Below are positions 7,039-14,560 of a stretch of DNA of 16,446 bases, in pieces (position 1 is the first letter of the stretch; each line of letters opens with the position of its first letter). The translations under genes and the position numbers were made by a program. The notes under the pieces were generated by a model. It was not told the DNA's origin. It saw only the letters and a list, made by a program, of their open reading frames with translations, and searched no databases. This stretch comes from Silvanigrellales bacterium (lineage in GTDB: Bacteria > Bdellovibrionota_B > Oligoflexia > Silvanigrellales > Silvanigrellaceae), in the NCBI GenBank assembly GCA_028285285.1, contig JANQPW010000942.1:1-16446 (forward strand). Direction: 5' to 3'.

Positions 7039-7198
7039 TTGCTGTGACTGGCTGACCAGCTGTGTCGCCTGGCTCGCCCCTGGATTCTACCTCTCCCAGG
7101 TCTTTTTCAAGCTCTGTTGAGTTTTCCGAAGCATGTAGCGCAAATGGAGTTGTTATCGCTGTGATAACACTTGCAAGAATTGTCAATACAGCTTTCAT
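7028..7198 (-). CDS. Small Sec-exported peptide, candidate precursor or pheromone
   Basis: A 56-aa product: a short basic start (MK), a hydrophobic core (AVLTILASVITAITTPFA), likely signal-peptidase cleavage near residue 23 (LHA-S), then a ~33-residue hydrophilic, acidic tail ending GQPVTATRM. The tail has no Cys but several Ser and Thr. The ATG at 7198 has AAAGGG 6 nt upstream, clearly better than the TTG at 7213. As first gene of the operon with SBP, YcaO and a sensor kinase, it is a natural candidate for a signalling peptide or YcaO substrate. Against this, Sec signals are uncommon on RiPP precursors. It could also be an unrelated small secreted protein. I recognise no family. Confidence 0.62.
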   Translation of the reverse strand: MKAVLTILASVITAITTPFALHASENSTELEKDLGEVESRGEPGDTAGQPVTATRM

Positions 7199-7221
7199 CT
7201 TAAACCCTTTCAATTGGTTAC

Positions 7222-7280
7222 GGTTGTCATTCTACTAAACAACACCTGAAGCTAGCCGAAAAAATGGGGCACGGTCAATT
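7222..7280 (-). promoter_or_regulatory. Candidate promoter of the peptide/SBP/YcaO/kinase operon
   Basis: On the - strand TAGAAT (7234-7229), one base from the -10 consensus, lies ~30 nt ahead of the peptide ATG and just ahead of its ribosome-binding site. No good -35 sits at 17 nt. A TTGACC further upstream (around 7278-7273) has only a weak -10 at normal spacing. The position is reasonable; the exact elements are uncertain, and an activator-dependent promoter is possible. Confidence 0.33.
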
Positions 7281-7537
7281 GAGATCTGAGGACTCCAAAA
7301 AAATGTCCTTATGAAGTGATTACGGTGTGTTATAGCGATTTTGACTCAGATTCTGCAGTATTTCTGAACAGTGTCTTTTATGCATTTTGGTCTGATCACT
7401 AGAACTGAATTGGCGATGTGTGAGGTGCTTCCTACAGCTAATCAAAAAAGTAACAGCAAGACTTGAAGGTAAGCTGACAGCCAGTATCTGACCATCTCCC
7501 GATTGGGGTTGATTCTCACTTGGGAACTTGTCTAACG
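7235..7537. other. Gene-free stretch between operon promoter and repeat copy B
   Basis: About 300 nt, AT-rich, with no supportable gene. A short inverted repeat, AGGAC (7289-7293) and GTCCT (7305-7309), brackets an A-rich loop. It could hold upstream control sites for the peptide operon. No integrase remnant or convincing terminator was seen. Confidence 0.4.
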
Positions 7538-7580
7538 GAAGTTTTTCTCTGGATCTCAATTCAGCAGAGCATAAACCTCA
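7538..7580 (+). repeat. 43-bp direct repeat, copy B, inside the lipoprotein 3' end
   Basis: Perfect match to 1935-1977. On the - strand it encodes the last eight residues and stop of the lipoprotein gene (SEVYALLN) plus 18 nt beyond. A gene's 3' end repeated in direct orientation 5.6 kb away is the usual footprint of site-specific integration at a gene end, with this copy keeping the reading frame intact. Confidence 0.93.
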
Positions 7581-8164
7581 GACATGAAAGGGTTCAATTC
7601 CACCTGATGGAAAAAGTCAGTGTAAAACTGAAAGTCGTCCCTCTCCGAAAACCCCAAGAGCTGCGGCGTGTGCTCGGGGAGAGGCCCGTCAAGCCGGAGA
7701 GTCACGGCACTTTGGAGCTCTCCACCTGTGATCACCAGCTCCAAAGGAAAACTCTTGGCTTGCCCCCTGATCTGATAAACTCTCTCCCCCATTGCGTATT
7801 CCACATGATCGTCTCGCTTCGTGACGACCGGACGAGGGCAGGACGGATCGAGGTCACTCTTGCCTGGCTGGAGGGCACTTGATTCTTGACCTGCTTTCTT
7901 CCTCTGATGAATGTCAGCAGCCAATCCAGCAGTTGAGCATCCTGCAAAAATGGCCGCTACCTTAACGTTGTTTGCTCGAACGAGAGACATAAGTGCGAGC
8001 ACTCCACCGGCGGCTAGTGCCAGATAGAAAACTGGTCTTGGAAGCCCTGGCACAACCTCTTCGCGCTTCTTCGCAGACTCAGGCGTGCTCTCGGCATCAA
8101 AGGGCTGACATGACGAGAAGAGCACAGACATCAAAAGAAACATTGAGAGAAGTTTTTTGTTCAC
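7556..8164 (-). CDS. Predicted lipoprotein of unknown function
   Basis: A 202-aa protein with a clear lipoprotein signal: MNKKLLSMFLLMSVLFSSC, lipobox LFSSC with Cys19 as the lipidated residue. After a charged spacer there is a second hydrophobic segment (about 46-62, FYLALAAGGVLALMSLV) and a weaker Ala-rich one, then a soluble C-terminal half with no recognised domain. The GTG at 8164 is preceded by GGGGAG at a good distance; the GTG at 8170 is too close to it. It lies 43 nt after nrdB on the same strand and may be co-transcribed, though no functional link is evident. Its last eight codons lie within the 43-bp repeat, so the present C-terminus may have been re-created by an insertion event. 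Confidence 0.72.
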   Translation of the reverse strand: MNKKLLSMFLLMSVLFSSCQPFDAESTPESAKKREEVVPGLPRPVFYLALAAGGVLALMSLVRANNVKVAAIFAGCSTAGLAADIHQRKKAGQESSALQPGKSDLDPSCPRPVVTKRDDHVEYAMGERVYQIRGQAKSFPLELVITGGELQSAVTLRLDGPLPEHTPQLLGFSERDDFQFYTDFFHQVELNPFMSEVYALLN

Positions 8165-8207
8165 AATCACTCCCCACAGAAGTGCTGAGGCCCGACGCTG
8201 CCACCAC

Positions 8208-9200
8208 TCAATTCCAATCCAGCGCCATTCCCGCCTGGTACTCCGTCACGCGGGTTTCAAAGAAATTCTTTTCTTTGGGCAGATCCATGATCTCGTTCAT
8301 CCAGGGGAAAGGAGTGGTGTTTTCATCATAGAGCGGATCAAGCCCCACGGCTTCCAAACGGCGATCGGCAATGTAACGAATGTAGGTCTGGAAATCTTCA
8401 CGGCTCATGCCAGTGATGTTCCCGCCCCGCATGCAATCGCTCACAAAGGCATCTTCCATTTCCACAACCGTGGCAATGTTTTGCCGCACACTTTCCTTCA
8501 CCTCATCGGTCCAGATTTCCTTGTTCTCGTCAATGAACTGGTTGATCAGGCGTGTGCCAAAGCGGCAATGCAAACTCTCGTCGCGCACAATGTATTCCAA
8601 CTGCTCGGCTGTGCCTGTGAGCAGATTTCGCCTCTTGAAGTTCAAAAGCAACACAAAGGCACTATAGAACTGCATGCCTTCCATGCCCAGGTAGTACGCA
8701 CACATGTTGCGCAAGTATGTGGCCTTGCCCTCGGGAGTTTCCGTGCTGAAGTCGCTACGGAGCACACCATTTGAGAATTGCTCTTGGAAGTCATGCTTCT
8801 CTTTGATGATGCCCACCTTTTGAAACTCGCCAAAGACCTCGTTCTGATCCATCGACAAACTTTCCACAATGTGAGCATAACTCCACGAATGAATGCTCTC
8901 TTGGAAGGCCTGTCCGCACAAGTACTGCCGCACCTCTGGGTTGGTCACATGGGCGTAGAGCGCCATCAGAATGTTGTCACCCACCAGCACGTCGGTGTTG
9001 GCAAAGAAGCTCAGAATTTTCTTCACCAAGTGGCGTTCATCTTCTGAAAGCAGGTCGGGGGTTTTCCATTGGCTGATGTCTTGGGCCATGGAAATTTCCT
9101 GAGGCAGCCAGTGGTTCTTGCACAGGTTCTTAAACTCATCCCAAGCCCAAGGGTATTTGAAGGGCATGAGTTGTCGGCTTTCACGGTCATTGATCAACAT
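8208..9200 (-). CDS. nrdB: Ribonucleoside-diphosphate reductase class I beta subunit
   Basis: A 330-aa R2 protein that holds the di-metal/tyrosyl radical cofactor for making dNTPs. Predicted ligands are all visible: Asp70 (ANTDVLVGD), Glu101 and His104 (QESIHSWSY), Glu174 (GMEGMQFYS), Glu208 and His211 (RDESLHCRFG). Tyr108, four residues after His104, occupies the radical-tyrosine position, so this looks like a Tyr-radical enzyme rather than the Phe-bearing class Ic type. The C-terminal tail (TRVTEYQAGMALDW) is the segment that docks into NrdA. The ATG at 9200 is preceded by AAAGGA. The gene starts 19 nt after nrdA, forming an nrdAB operon. The length is a little short of E. coli NrdB but normal for this subfamily. 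Confidence 0.96.
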   Translation of the reverse strand: MLINDRESRQLMPFKYPWAWDEFKNLCKNHWLPQEISMAQDISQWKTPDLLSEDERHLVKKILSFFANTDVLVGDNILMALYAHVTNPEVRQYLCGQAFQESIHSWSYAHIVESLSMDQNEVFGEFQKVGIIKEKHDFQEQFSNGVLRSDFSTETPEGKATYLRNMCAYYLGMEGMQFYSAFVLLLNFKRRNLLTGTAEQLEYIVRDESLHCRFGTRLINQFIDENKEIWTDEVKESVRQNIATVVEMEDAFVSDCMRGGNITGMSREDFQTYIRYIADRRLEAVGLDPLYDENTTPFPWMNEIMDLPKEKNFFETRVTEYQAGMALDWN

Positions 9201-9219
9201 GTTGTGTTTCCTTTATGTT

Positions 9220-11619
9220 TCACTGACACGCTTCGCAGTCAGGGTTTTCAATAGAGCAGGCTTCTGCAGCTGTGGGGGTCACCACACTGCCCGCAGCAAG
9301 GCCCCGCGTTGCTTTGTTTTGGTTCACGCTGGACTTTTCAACACCTGTGGCCGCACGAGAACGCAGGTAATAGGTTGTTTTCAAGCCACAATGCCAAGCG
9401 TAACGGTACATCTCATCAAGGCGACGCCCGCTCGGTGCGCCCAAATACAGGTTCAAGCTCTGGGCCTGATCGATGTACTTCTGACGCATGGCCGCGCAGC
9501 GAATGAGCTGCTCAGGCTCAATGTCAAAAGCCGTTTGATACAGAGCCTTCAATTCATCAGGCACATCGAGCCCCGCTACCGACCCGTCGGCAAGTTTCAG
9601 CTCGCGGGTCATTTCTGGATTCCACTTGCCCAGGCGCCGCAGGTCGTTCACCAGATAGTCGTTCACCATGGTGTACTCGCCACCCAGGTTGCTCTTCACA
9701 TAAAGGTTTTTGTAGGCCGGCTCAATAGACTGGTTGCAGCCCGCAATATTCGAGATGGTTGCTGTGGGAGCAATGGCCATGCAAAGACTGTTGCGCATGC
9801 CTTGCTTCACGTTCTTCTGCAAGCCTGCCCAGTCGAAACCGGTTGGAAAGCCGTCTGCATTCAGCAGCTCGGAGCCCTCTTGCTGGTTGCCATTTTGCTC
9901 CCACTCACGGGGCACCTCGGGCAGATTCACATGAGAGCCCAGTTCTTTCAAAGTGTCTCGAGGCACCTGACCTTTCGACCAGGTGGAGCCTTCAAAGCTG
10001 TTGTAGCTGCCCCGCTCTCCCGCGAGGGCACTGGAGGCCTCCACAGCATGAAAGCCAATGGCCTCCATGACCTTGTCGGCCAGAAAAACAGCCCCAGGAG
10101 AACTGTAGGGCACCCTCTTGAGGTACAGCAGATCTTGGAAACCCATCAAACCCAAACCCACGGGGCGGTGCCGCACATTGGCATTCTCGGCCGAGGCAAT
10201 GGGATAGAAGTTTTCTGTGATCACATTGTCGAGCATGCGCATGGCCGTGCCCACAGTTTGGCGCAGGGTCTCATAGGGGTTTTCACTTTGAAACACAGCT
10301 TTCAGATTCAACGAACCAAGGTTGCAAACCGCAGTTTCGTCGGCCGAGGTGTTGAGGGTGATTTCTGTGCACAAGTTGCTGCTGTGAACCACCCCGGTGT
10401 GGGATTGTGAGCTGCGCAGATTGCAGGGATCTTTAAAGGTGATCCAGGGGTGTCCTGTTTCAAACAACATGGTCAGCATTTTGCGCCACAGAGTCACAGC
10501 CTTCATGGTTTTGAAGTTTTGGATTTTGCCTTCGGCAGCCTCTGTCTCATAAGCCTCGTAGCGCTCTTTGAAGGCTTCGCCATAGCACTCATGAAGATCG
10601 GGTGTTTCCGAAGGGCAGAACAGTGTCCAGTCTTGATCGGCTTCCACACGCTCCATGAAGAGATCCGGAACCCAATTGGAGGTGTTCATGTCATGAGTGC
10701 GGCGCCGCTCATCGCCCGTGTTTTTGCGCAGCTCCAGAAAGTCTTCCACATCGAGGTGCCACGTCTCGAGGTAGGCACACACAGCCCCCTTGCGCTTTCC
10801 ACCTTGATTCACAGCAATTGTTGAAGAGTCTTGAACCTTAATAAACGGAATCACTCCTTGGGAACGCCCGTTCGTTCCTTTGATCCAACTGCCACTCGCC
10901 CGAATGTTCGTCCAGTCGTTGCCCAATCCACCGGCATATTTAGACAGCTGAGCGTTGTCGGCATACTGCCGGTAAATATCGGCCAAGTCGTCTTGTGTGG
11001 TGGTCAGAAAACAAGAAGACATCTGCGAGCGCACCGTTCCCGCATTGAAGAGTGTGGGTGTGCTGGGCACATAAAAGAGTTGGCTCACCACGTGGTAAAA
11101 CTCAGTGGCTCGCTCTGTGGCCTGCACCGCATCTGTTTCTGCCAGCGAAACACCCATGGCCACACGCATCCAGAAGTGTTGCAGATCTTCATAGCGCTTT
11201 CCCTCTTTGTGAAGGAGGTACCGGTCGTAGAGTGTGTGAGCTCCCAGATAGTCGAGGAGGGTGCTGCGCGACCAATCAATCTGCGCGTTCAAAGCATCCA
11301 GATCCAATTCCTTCAGCCGGGGGCTCAGGTGACCTAAACCCACACCAAACTCCACATATTCCCTCAACGTGGCTCGTGGTTTTCCCGACTCAGGGCCCAG
11401 ATCACGCGTTATAGGGCCGCCCTGAAGAGTGGTCAGGGTCTCCTCTCGGAGCTTTTCACAAAGGTAAGCCGCGGCCATGAAGGAATACTCACGGCCGCGT
11501 TCTATTCGCGGTCGCAGATCAAGAATGATGTCATCAAGAGGGGCATCCATTCGGATACCTGTGAGATCCATGTTTTCTACCTGAACCTGAGGGTGATGAA
11601 TCCCTTGAACCTTTGTCAT
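9220..11619 (-). CDS. nrdA: Ribonucleoside-diphosphate reductase class I alpha subunit
   Basis: A 799-aa catalytic subunit that reduces ribonucleotides to deoxyribonucleotides. Active-site residues: Cys203 (QMSSCFLT) and Cys432 (AVCNLGSLNL) as the redox pair, Cys417 as thiyl-radical site with Asn415 and Glu419 (SSNLCTE), Tyr750-Tyr751 (KTTYYLRSR) for radical transfer, and the C-terminal shuttle cysteines (DCEAC, 795 and 798). The ATG at 11619 has a perfect AAGGAG, so the N-terminus is secure. Only ~43 residues precede the helical RNR domain (REYSFMAAAYLCEKL), and they do not look like an ATP-cone, so overall dATP activity control appears absent. First gene of the nrdAB operon. Confidence 0.96.
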   Translation of the reverse strand: MTKVQGIHHPQVQVENMDLTGIRMDAPLDDIILDLRPRIERGREYSFMAAAYLCEKLREETLTTLQGGPITRDLGPESGKPRATLREYVEFGVGLGHLSPRLKELDLDALNAQIDWSRSTLLDYLGAHTLYDRYLLHKEGKRYEDLQHFWMRVAMGVSLAETDAVQATERATEFYHVVSQLFYVPSTPTLFNAGTVRSQMSSCFLTTTQDDLADIYRQYADNAQLSKYAGGLGNDWTNIRASGSWIKGTNGRSQGVIPFIKVQDSSTIAVNQGGKRKGAVCAYLETWHLDVEDFLELRKNTGDERRRTHDMNTSNWVPDLFMERVEADQDWTLFCPSETPDLHECYGEAFKERYEAYETEAAEGKIQNFKTMKAVTLWRKMLTMLFETGHPWITFKDPCNLRSSQSHTGVVHSSNLCTEITLNTSADETAVCNLGSLNLKAVFQSENPYETLRQTVGTAMRMLDNVITENFYPIASAENANVRHRPVGLGLMGFQDLLYLKRVPYSSPGAVFLADKVMEAIGFHAVEASSALAGERGSYNSFEGSTWSKGQVPRDTLKELGSHVNLPEVPREWEQNGNQQEGSELLNADGFPTGFDWAGLQKNVKQGMRNSLCMAIAPTATISNIAGCNQSIEPAYKNLYVKSNLGGEYTMVNDYLVNDLRRLGKWNPEMTRELKLADGSVAGLDVPDELKALYQTAFDIEPEQLIRCAAMRQKYIDQAQSLNLYLGAPSGRRLDEMYRYAWHCGLKTTYYLRSRAATGVEKSSVNQNKATRGLAAGSVVTPTAAEACSIENPDCEACQ

Positions 11620-12171
11620 GTGTCACTCCTTCTCTATCCAGCCGCACGCACACCTTGGCACCGGTTTCGCGTCCACAATCATCCACAACAACGTCACTTC
11701 ATTTTCAACCTAAAACACCATCCGTTTGTATGGTATCAAAACCGTTCCCGAAGAAACAGCACCGCCGCAAAAAACAGCTCTGAGCAACAAAAAGTCGCGC
11801 AAGGCTTCCCTCTTGAGAAAGGCCACGGGCGCTCTCCTCAGGACCATACAGCTGTCTCATTCAGTTGTGAGAGTTTCTTCACATATAGTGGTATCCACAC
11901 CACGAAACACTGTCAATAGCGTCACGGCCAAAATGCCATCTCTTGAGCACAGAAAGCATTCCAAGAGCAGAACATCTCGCTGTGCGCAATTTGTTGCCTC
12001 ATTTTCACCAACCTGACCGATCATTCCCCTCAGACAAGAAATTGCTCCACACTGGTGCAAAGGCCGAACACTTGTGCAGTGCCCACCCTTGACAAACCAA
12101 GAAACTCTTTCCGGTCTTCCCCGCCCTATTGTCCGATACCCCTTCCATGTTCAATTCATCTGGACAAAAGC
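11620..12171. other. Divergent intergenic region between nrdA and the PAS hybrid kinase
   Basis: About 550 nt without a supportable gene; it must carry the promoters of both flanking genes. For nrdA it shows the ribosome-binding site AAGGAG just ahead of the ATG, two TCCACAA-containing sites 10 nt apart (11669-11687), and a dyad ACCAT-N8-ATGGT (11717-11734). For the kinase, a perfect -35 hexamer TTGACA lies at 12089-12094, but no good -10 follows at 16-18 nt. No convincing NrdR box pair or riboswitch was found. Confidence 0.5.
11669..11708 (-). promoter_or_regulatory. Candidate nrdA promoter with DnaA-box-like pair
   Basis: On the - strand TTGAAA (11708-11703) and GATGAT (11683-11678) are a possible -35/-10 pair with a long 19-nt spacer. 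On the + strand TCATCCACA (11679-11687) is one mismatch from the DnaA consensus TTATCCACA, and GCGTCCACA lies exactly 10 nt before it. In E. coli the nrdAB promoter is controlled by DnaA and related factors, so a similar link is possible. All elements are weak. Confidence 0.27.
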
Positions 12172-14529
12172 ATGAAAAAAACATCTCCTTCGTCTGGTCC
12201 TGGCCCTGAGGCAGACCCTCAGAGCGACATCAACAGCCACGCCGTGGAGCTCATTGAAACAACCGGAACCCTGTTCTGTGTTGCTTCTCCAGAAGGCTAC
12301 TTTTTGGAATTGAACCCCGTGTGGACCGACACCCTCGGCTGGAGCCTGGATGAGCTCAAGGCTCGCCCCTACTTCGAATTCATCCATCCCGATGACATGG
12401 CTGTTACCAAAGAAACAGCTCAAGCTGTCGACACTGGGCATCACGTCATGGGCTTTCGCAACCGCTACCGCTGTAAAGACGGACAGTACCGCTGGCTCAA
12501 GTGGCGCGCTCGCATCCACCCCGGAAACGGTCACATCTATGCCGCCGTGGAAGATGTGACCGACGAGGTCTCCTCCTATCAACTCGTTTCTATGGCTCAG
12601 GAGCTCGCCCGCATGGGGAGCTGGCGCCTCGATTTGTGCACCAAGGCTGTCTTTTGGAGCGAAATGACCTACCGCATTCACGAAGTGAAGCTTGGCACAC
12701 CCATCAAACTCGAAGAAGGCATCAATTACTATGTTCCTGAGCACCGCCCCCTCATTGAAGAAGCGGTAGAGCGTGCCTCACAAACAGGGGAACCTTGGGA
12801 TCTTCAATTGCAGATCCTCACCACAACCGGACGGCGGGTTTGGGTGCGCGCCCTAGGCCGGCCCGTCTTTGTCGACGAACAACTGCGCTACTTGGAAGGA
12901 GTCTTTCAAGACATAGACGACAGCAAGCGCAAAGAACTGCGCTTGGCTGTGACCGAAAAAAAGGTGCAGGAACTCAACGAACGGGTCAACCTCGCTCTTG
13001 AAGCCTCGCTGATGGGAGTGTGGGAGTGGCGCATCGACACCAATGAACTCATCTGGGATTCCCAAATGCATCGCCTGTATGGCACCGACGAAAAAACCAC
13101 TGAAGTGAGCTACTCGCTTTGGGAACGCACCCTCGAACCCAGCTGCTTGCGGCGACTCAACGAGGAATTGAAAGAGGCCCTCGAAGGTAAGGGGAAGCTC
13201 AACACCAAATTTCAGGCGATCTTGCCCAACGGTGAAAGCCGTCACATTCGGTCTGTGGCCGAGGTCATCCGCAAAAATGGCAAGCCCCATCGCATGCTCG
13301 GCGTGAATTGGGATGCCACAGAAGACGCCAAAAAAGAAGCTCTCCTCAAATCGGCCCTGCTCGAAGCACAAGCCGCAGCTGTCACAAAGTCACGTTTCCT
13401 GGCCAACATGAGCCACGAGGTGCGCACTCCTCTCAATGGGATATTGGGAATCTGCCGCCTGCTGCGCGAGCGAGCCGACGCCGACACCGCCGACCAGCTT
13501 GACCTGGTGCTGCGCAGCAGCGACACCCTGTTGAGTGTCATCAACGATGTGCTCGACTTTTCGCGGCTTGAGTCGGGTATGGCGCCTGTTGAGCAAAGTG
13601 CCACCGATGTGCACACCCTCACAGCAGATGTTGTTTCGCTGTTTGAAGCCTCAGCAGAGCAGAAGGGTATTGCCGTCATCTGCGACATTCGCTCTTCGGT
13701 TCCGCGCTACCTGTTGTTGGATCACATTAAGACCAAGCAAGTTTTGAGCAACCTCGTGGGCAACGCCGTGAAGTTCACAAGCGACGGCTTGATCACGCTT
13801 GCTGTTTCCTACACCAGCCACTCAGAAGAACACGAAGGAACGCTTCACTTTCATGTGATCGATCAAGGTGTGGGCATTGCCGAAGATCAGATTGAAAGAC
13901 TGTTTGAACCCTTCACCCAGGCCGACTCCTCCACCACCCGCACCATGGGCGGAACGGGCTTGGGCCTGGCCATTTGTCGGCAGATTTCTGATTTGTTGGG
14001 CGGCACCCTCACCGTTGAAAGCCAACCCAAAGTGGGTTCCACATTTGAGTTCTCTTTCCCCGTAGAAGTGGCCGCACCGCCCGAAAAACCGCGGCGAGAA
14101 ACTCCCATTAAGCCGGTGATTGACGAGTTTGTGAAGCTGCGCGTGCTGGTGGCCGAAGACAACCCCATCAACCTCTCTGTGCTCCAGGGGAATCTTGAGC
14201 GCATTGGCATTCAAGGGGAAAACATTGAGGTGGCCACCAACGGGCAAGAGGCCTTTGATCTCGCAAAGCGACACTCTTTCGACGTTGTGTTCATGGACTG
14301 CCAAATGCCGGTGCTCGACGGCTTCCGTGCCACGGAACTCATCAGAGAATCAACAGAGATCTCCGAACAACCCTATGTGATTGCAGCCACGGCCAGCGTG
14401 TTGAAAGAGGACATTGACCGCTGTTACCAGTGCGGCATGAACAACGTTCTCACCAAACCCCTGCGCCGAGATGAGATCATCGAAGCCCTCAGCGAGAGCC
14501 AAAAACCACCAGCTGCAGAGGCTTCATGA
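12172..14529 (+). CDS. Soluble hybrid histidine kinase with three PAS domains and a receiver
   Basis: A 785-aa cytoplasmic sensor without transmembrane segments. Order: PAS1 (~23-131; FIHPDD, then RYRCKDGQYRWLKWRARI and DVTDE), PAS2 (~139-251; ARMGSWRLD, RRVWVRALGRP), PAS3 (~267-384; GVWEWRIDTNELIWD), HisKA (FLANMSHEVRTPLNGIL, His415), HATPase_c (NLVGNAVKF with Asn531; DQGVGI; LFEPFTQ; GGTGLGLAI), then REC (VLVAEDNPIN; VVFMDCQMP with Asp709; Lys762 in LTKPL). The signal is probably sensed by the PAS domains; ligand unknown. The ATG at 12172 is the first good start; GGA lies upstream but the ribosome-binding site is weak, and a GTG at 12055 would only add a low-complexity Pro/Ser-rich leader. 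No cognate regulator is adjacent. Its stop codon directly abuts the stop of the convergent M64 gene. Confidence 0.93.
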   Translation: MKKTSPSSGPGPEADPQSDINSHAVELIETTGTLFCVASPEGYFLELNPVWTDTLGWSLDELKARPYFEFIHPDDMAVTKETAQAVDTGHHVMGFRNRYRCKDGQYRWLKWRARIHPGNGHIYAAVEDVTDEVSSYQLVSMAQELARMGSWRLDLCTKAVFWSEMTYRIHEVKLGTPIKLEEGINYYVPEHRPLIEEAVERASQTGEPWDLQLQILTTTGRRVWVRALGRPVFVDEQLRYLEGVFQDIDDSKRKELRLAVTEKKVQELNERVNLALEASLMGVWEWRIDTNELIWDSQMHRLYGTDEKTTEVSYSLWERTLEPSCLRRLNEELKEALEGKGKLNTKFQAILPNGESRHIRSVAEVIRKNGKPHRMLGVNWDATEDAKKEALLKSALLEAQAAAVTKSRFLANMSHEVRTPLNGILGICRLLRERADADTADQLDLVLRSSDTLLSVINDVLDFSRLESGMAPVEQSATDVHTLTADVVSLFEASAEQKGIAVICDIRSSVPRYLLLDHIKTKQVLSNLVGNAVKFTSDGLITLAVSYTSHSEEHEGTLHFHVIDQGVGIAEDQIERLFEPFTQADSSTTRTMGGTGLGLAICRQISDLLGGTLTVESQPKVGSTFEFSFPVEVAAPPEKPRRETPIKPVIDEFVKLRVLVAEDNPINLSVLQGNLERIGIQGENIEVATNGQEAFDLAKRHSFDVVFMDCQMPVLDGFRATELIRESTEISEQPYVIAATASVLKEDIDRCYQCGMNNVLTKPLRRDEIIEALSESQKPPAAEAS

Positions 14530-14560
14530 CTATGGGGTCAGCCGCAAAACTGACTCCGTA
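14530..14560. terminator. Possible hairpin shared by the converging gene ends
   Basis: An imperfect stem pairs 14531-14541 with 14550-14560 (11 pairs, two of them G-T) around an 8-nt loop. It sits just after the kinase stop, within the last codons and stop of the M64 gene. Neither strand has a T-run after it, so termination by this hairpin alone is doubtful. Confidence 0.28.

Noticed and set aside
7320..7559. A 79-aa - strand gene after the lipoprotein
   Set aside because: No supportable start, no recognised domain, and it begins inside repeat copy B.
7538..7580. 43-bp repeat as a transcription terminator
   Set aside because: The stem is short and broken, and neither strand has a T-run directly after it.
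9118..10410. Long + strand open frame opposite nrdA
   Set aside because: It is a shadow of nrdA, whose active-site residues are all in place on the - strand.
11641..11700. Cobalamin riboswitch upstream of nrdA, suggested by GAAACCGGTGCC
   Set aside because: Only a partial B12-box resemblance; the other conserved riboswitch elements are not visible.
11876..11891. NrdR box, suggested by CACATATAGTG
   Set aside because: The dyad is too short between CAC and GTG, there is no second box at the expected distance, and it lies about 260 nt from nrdA.
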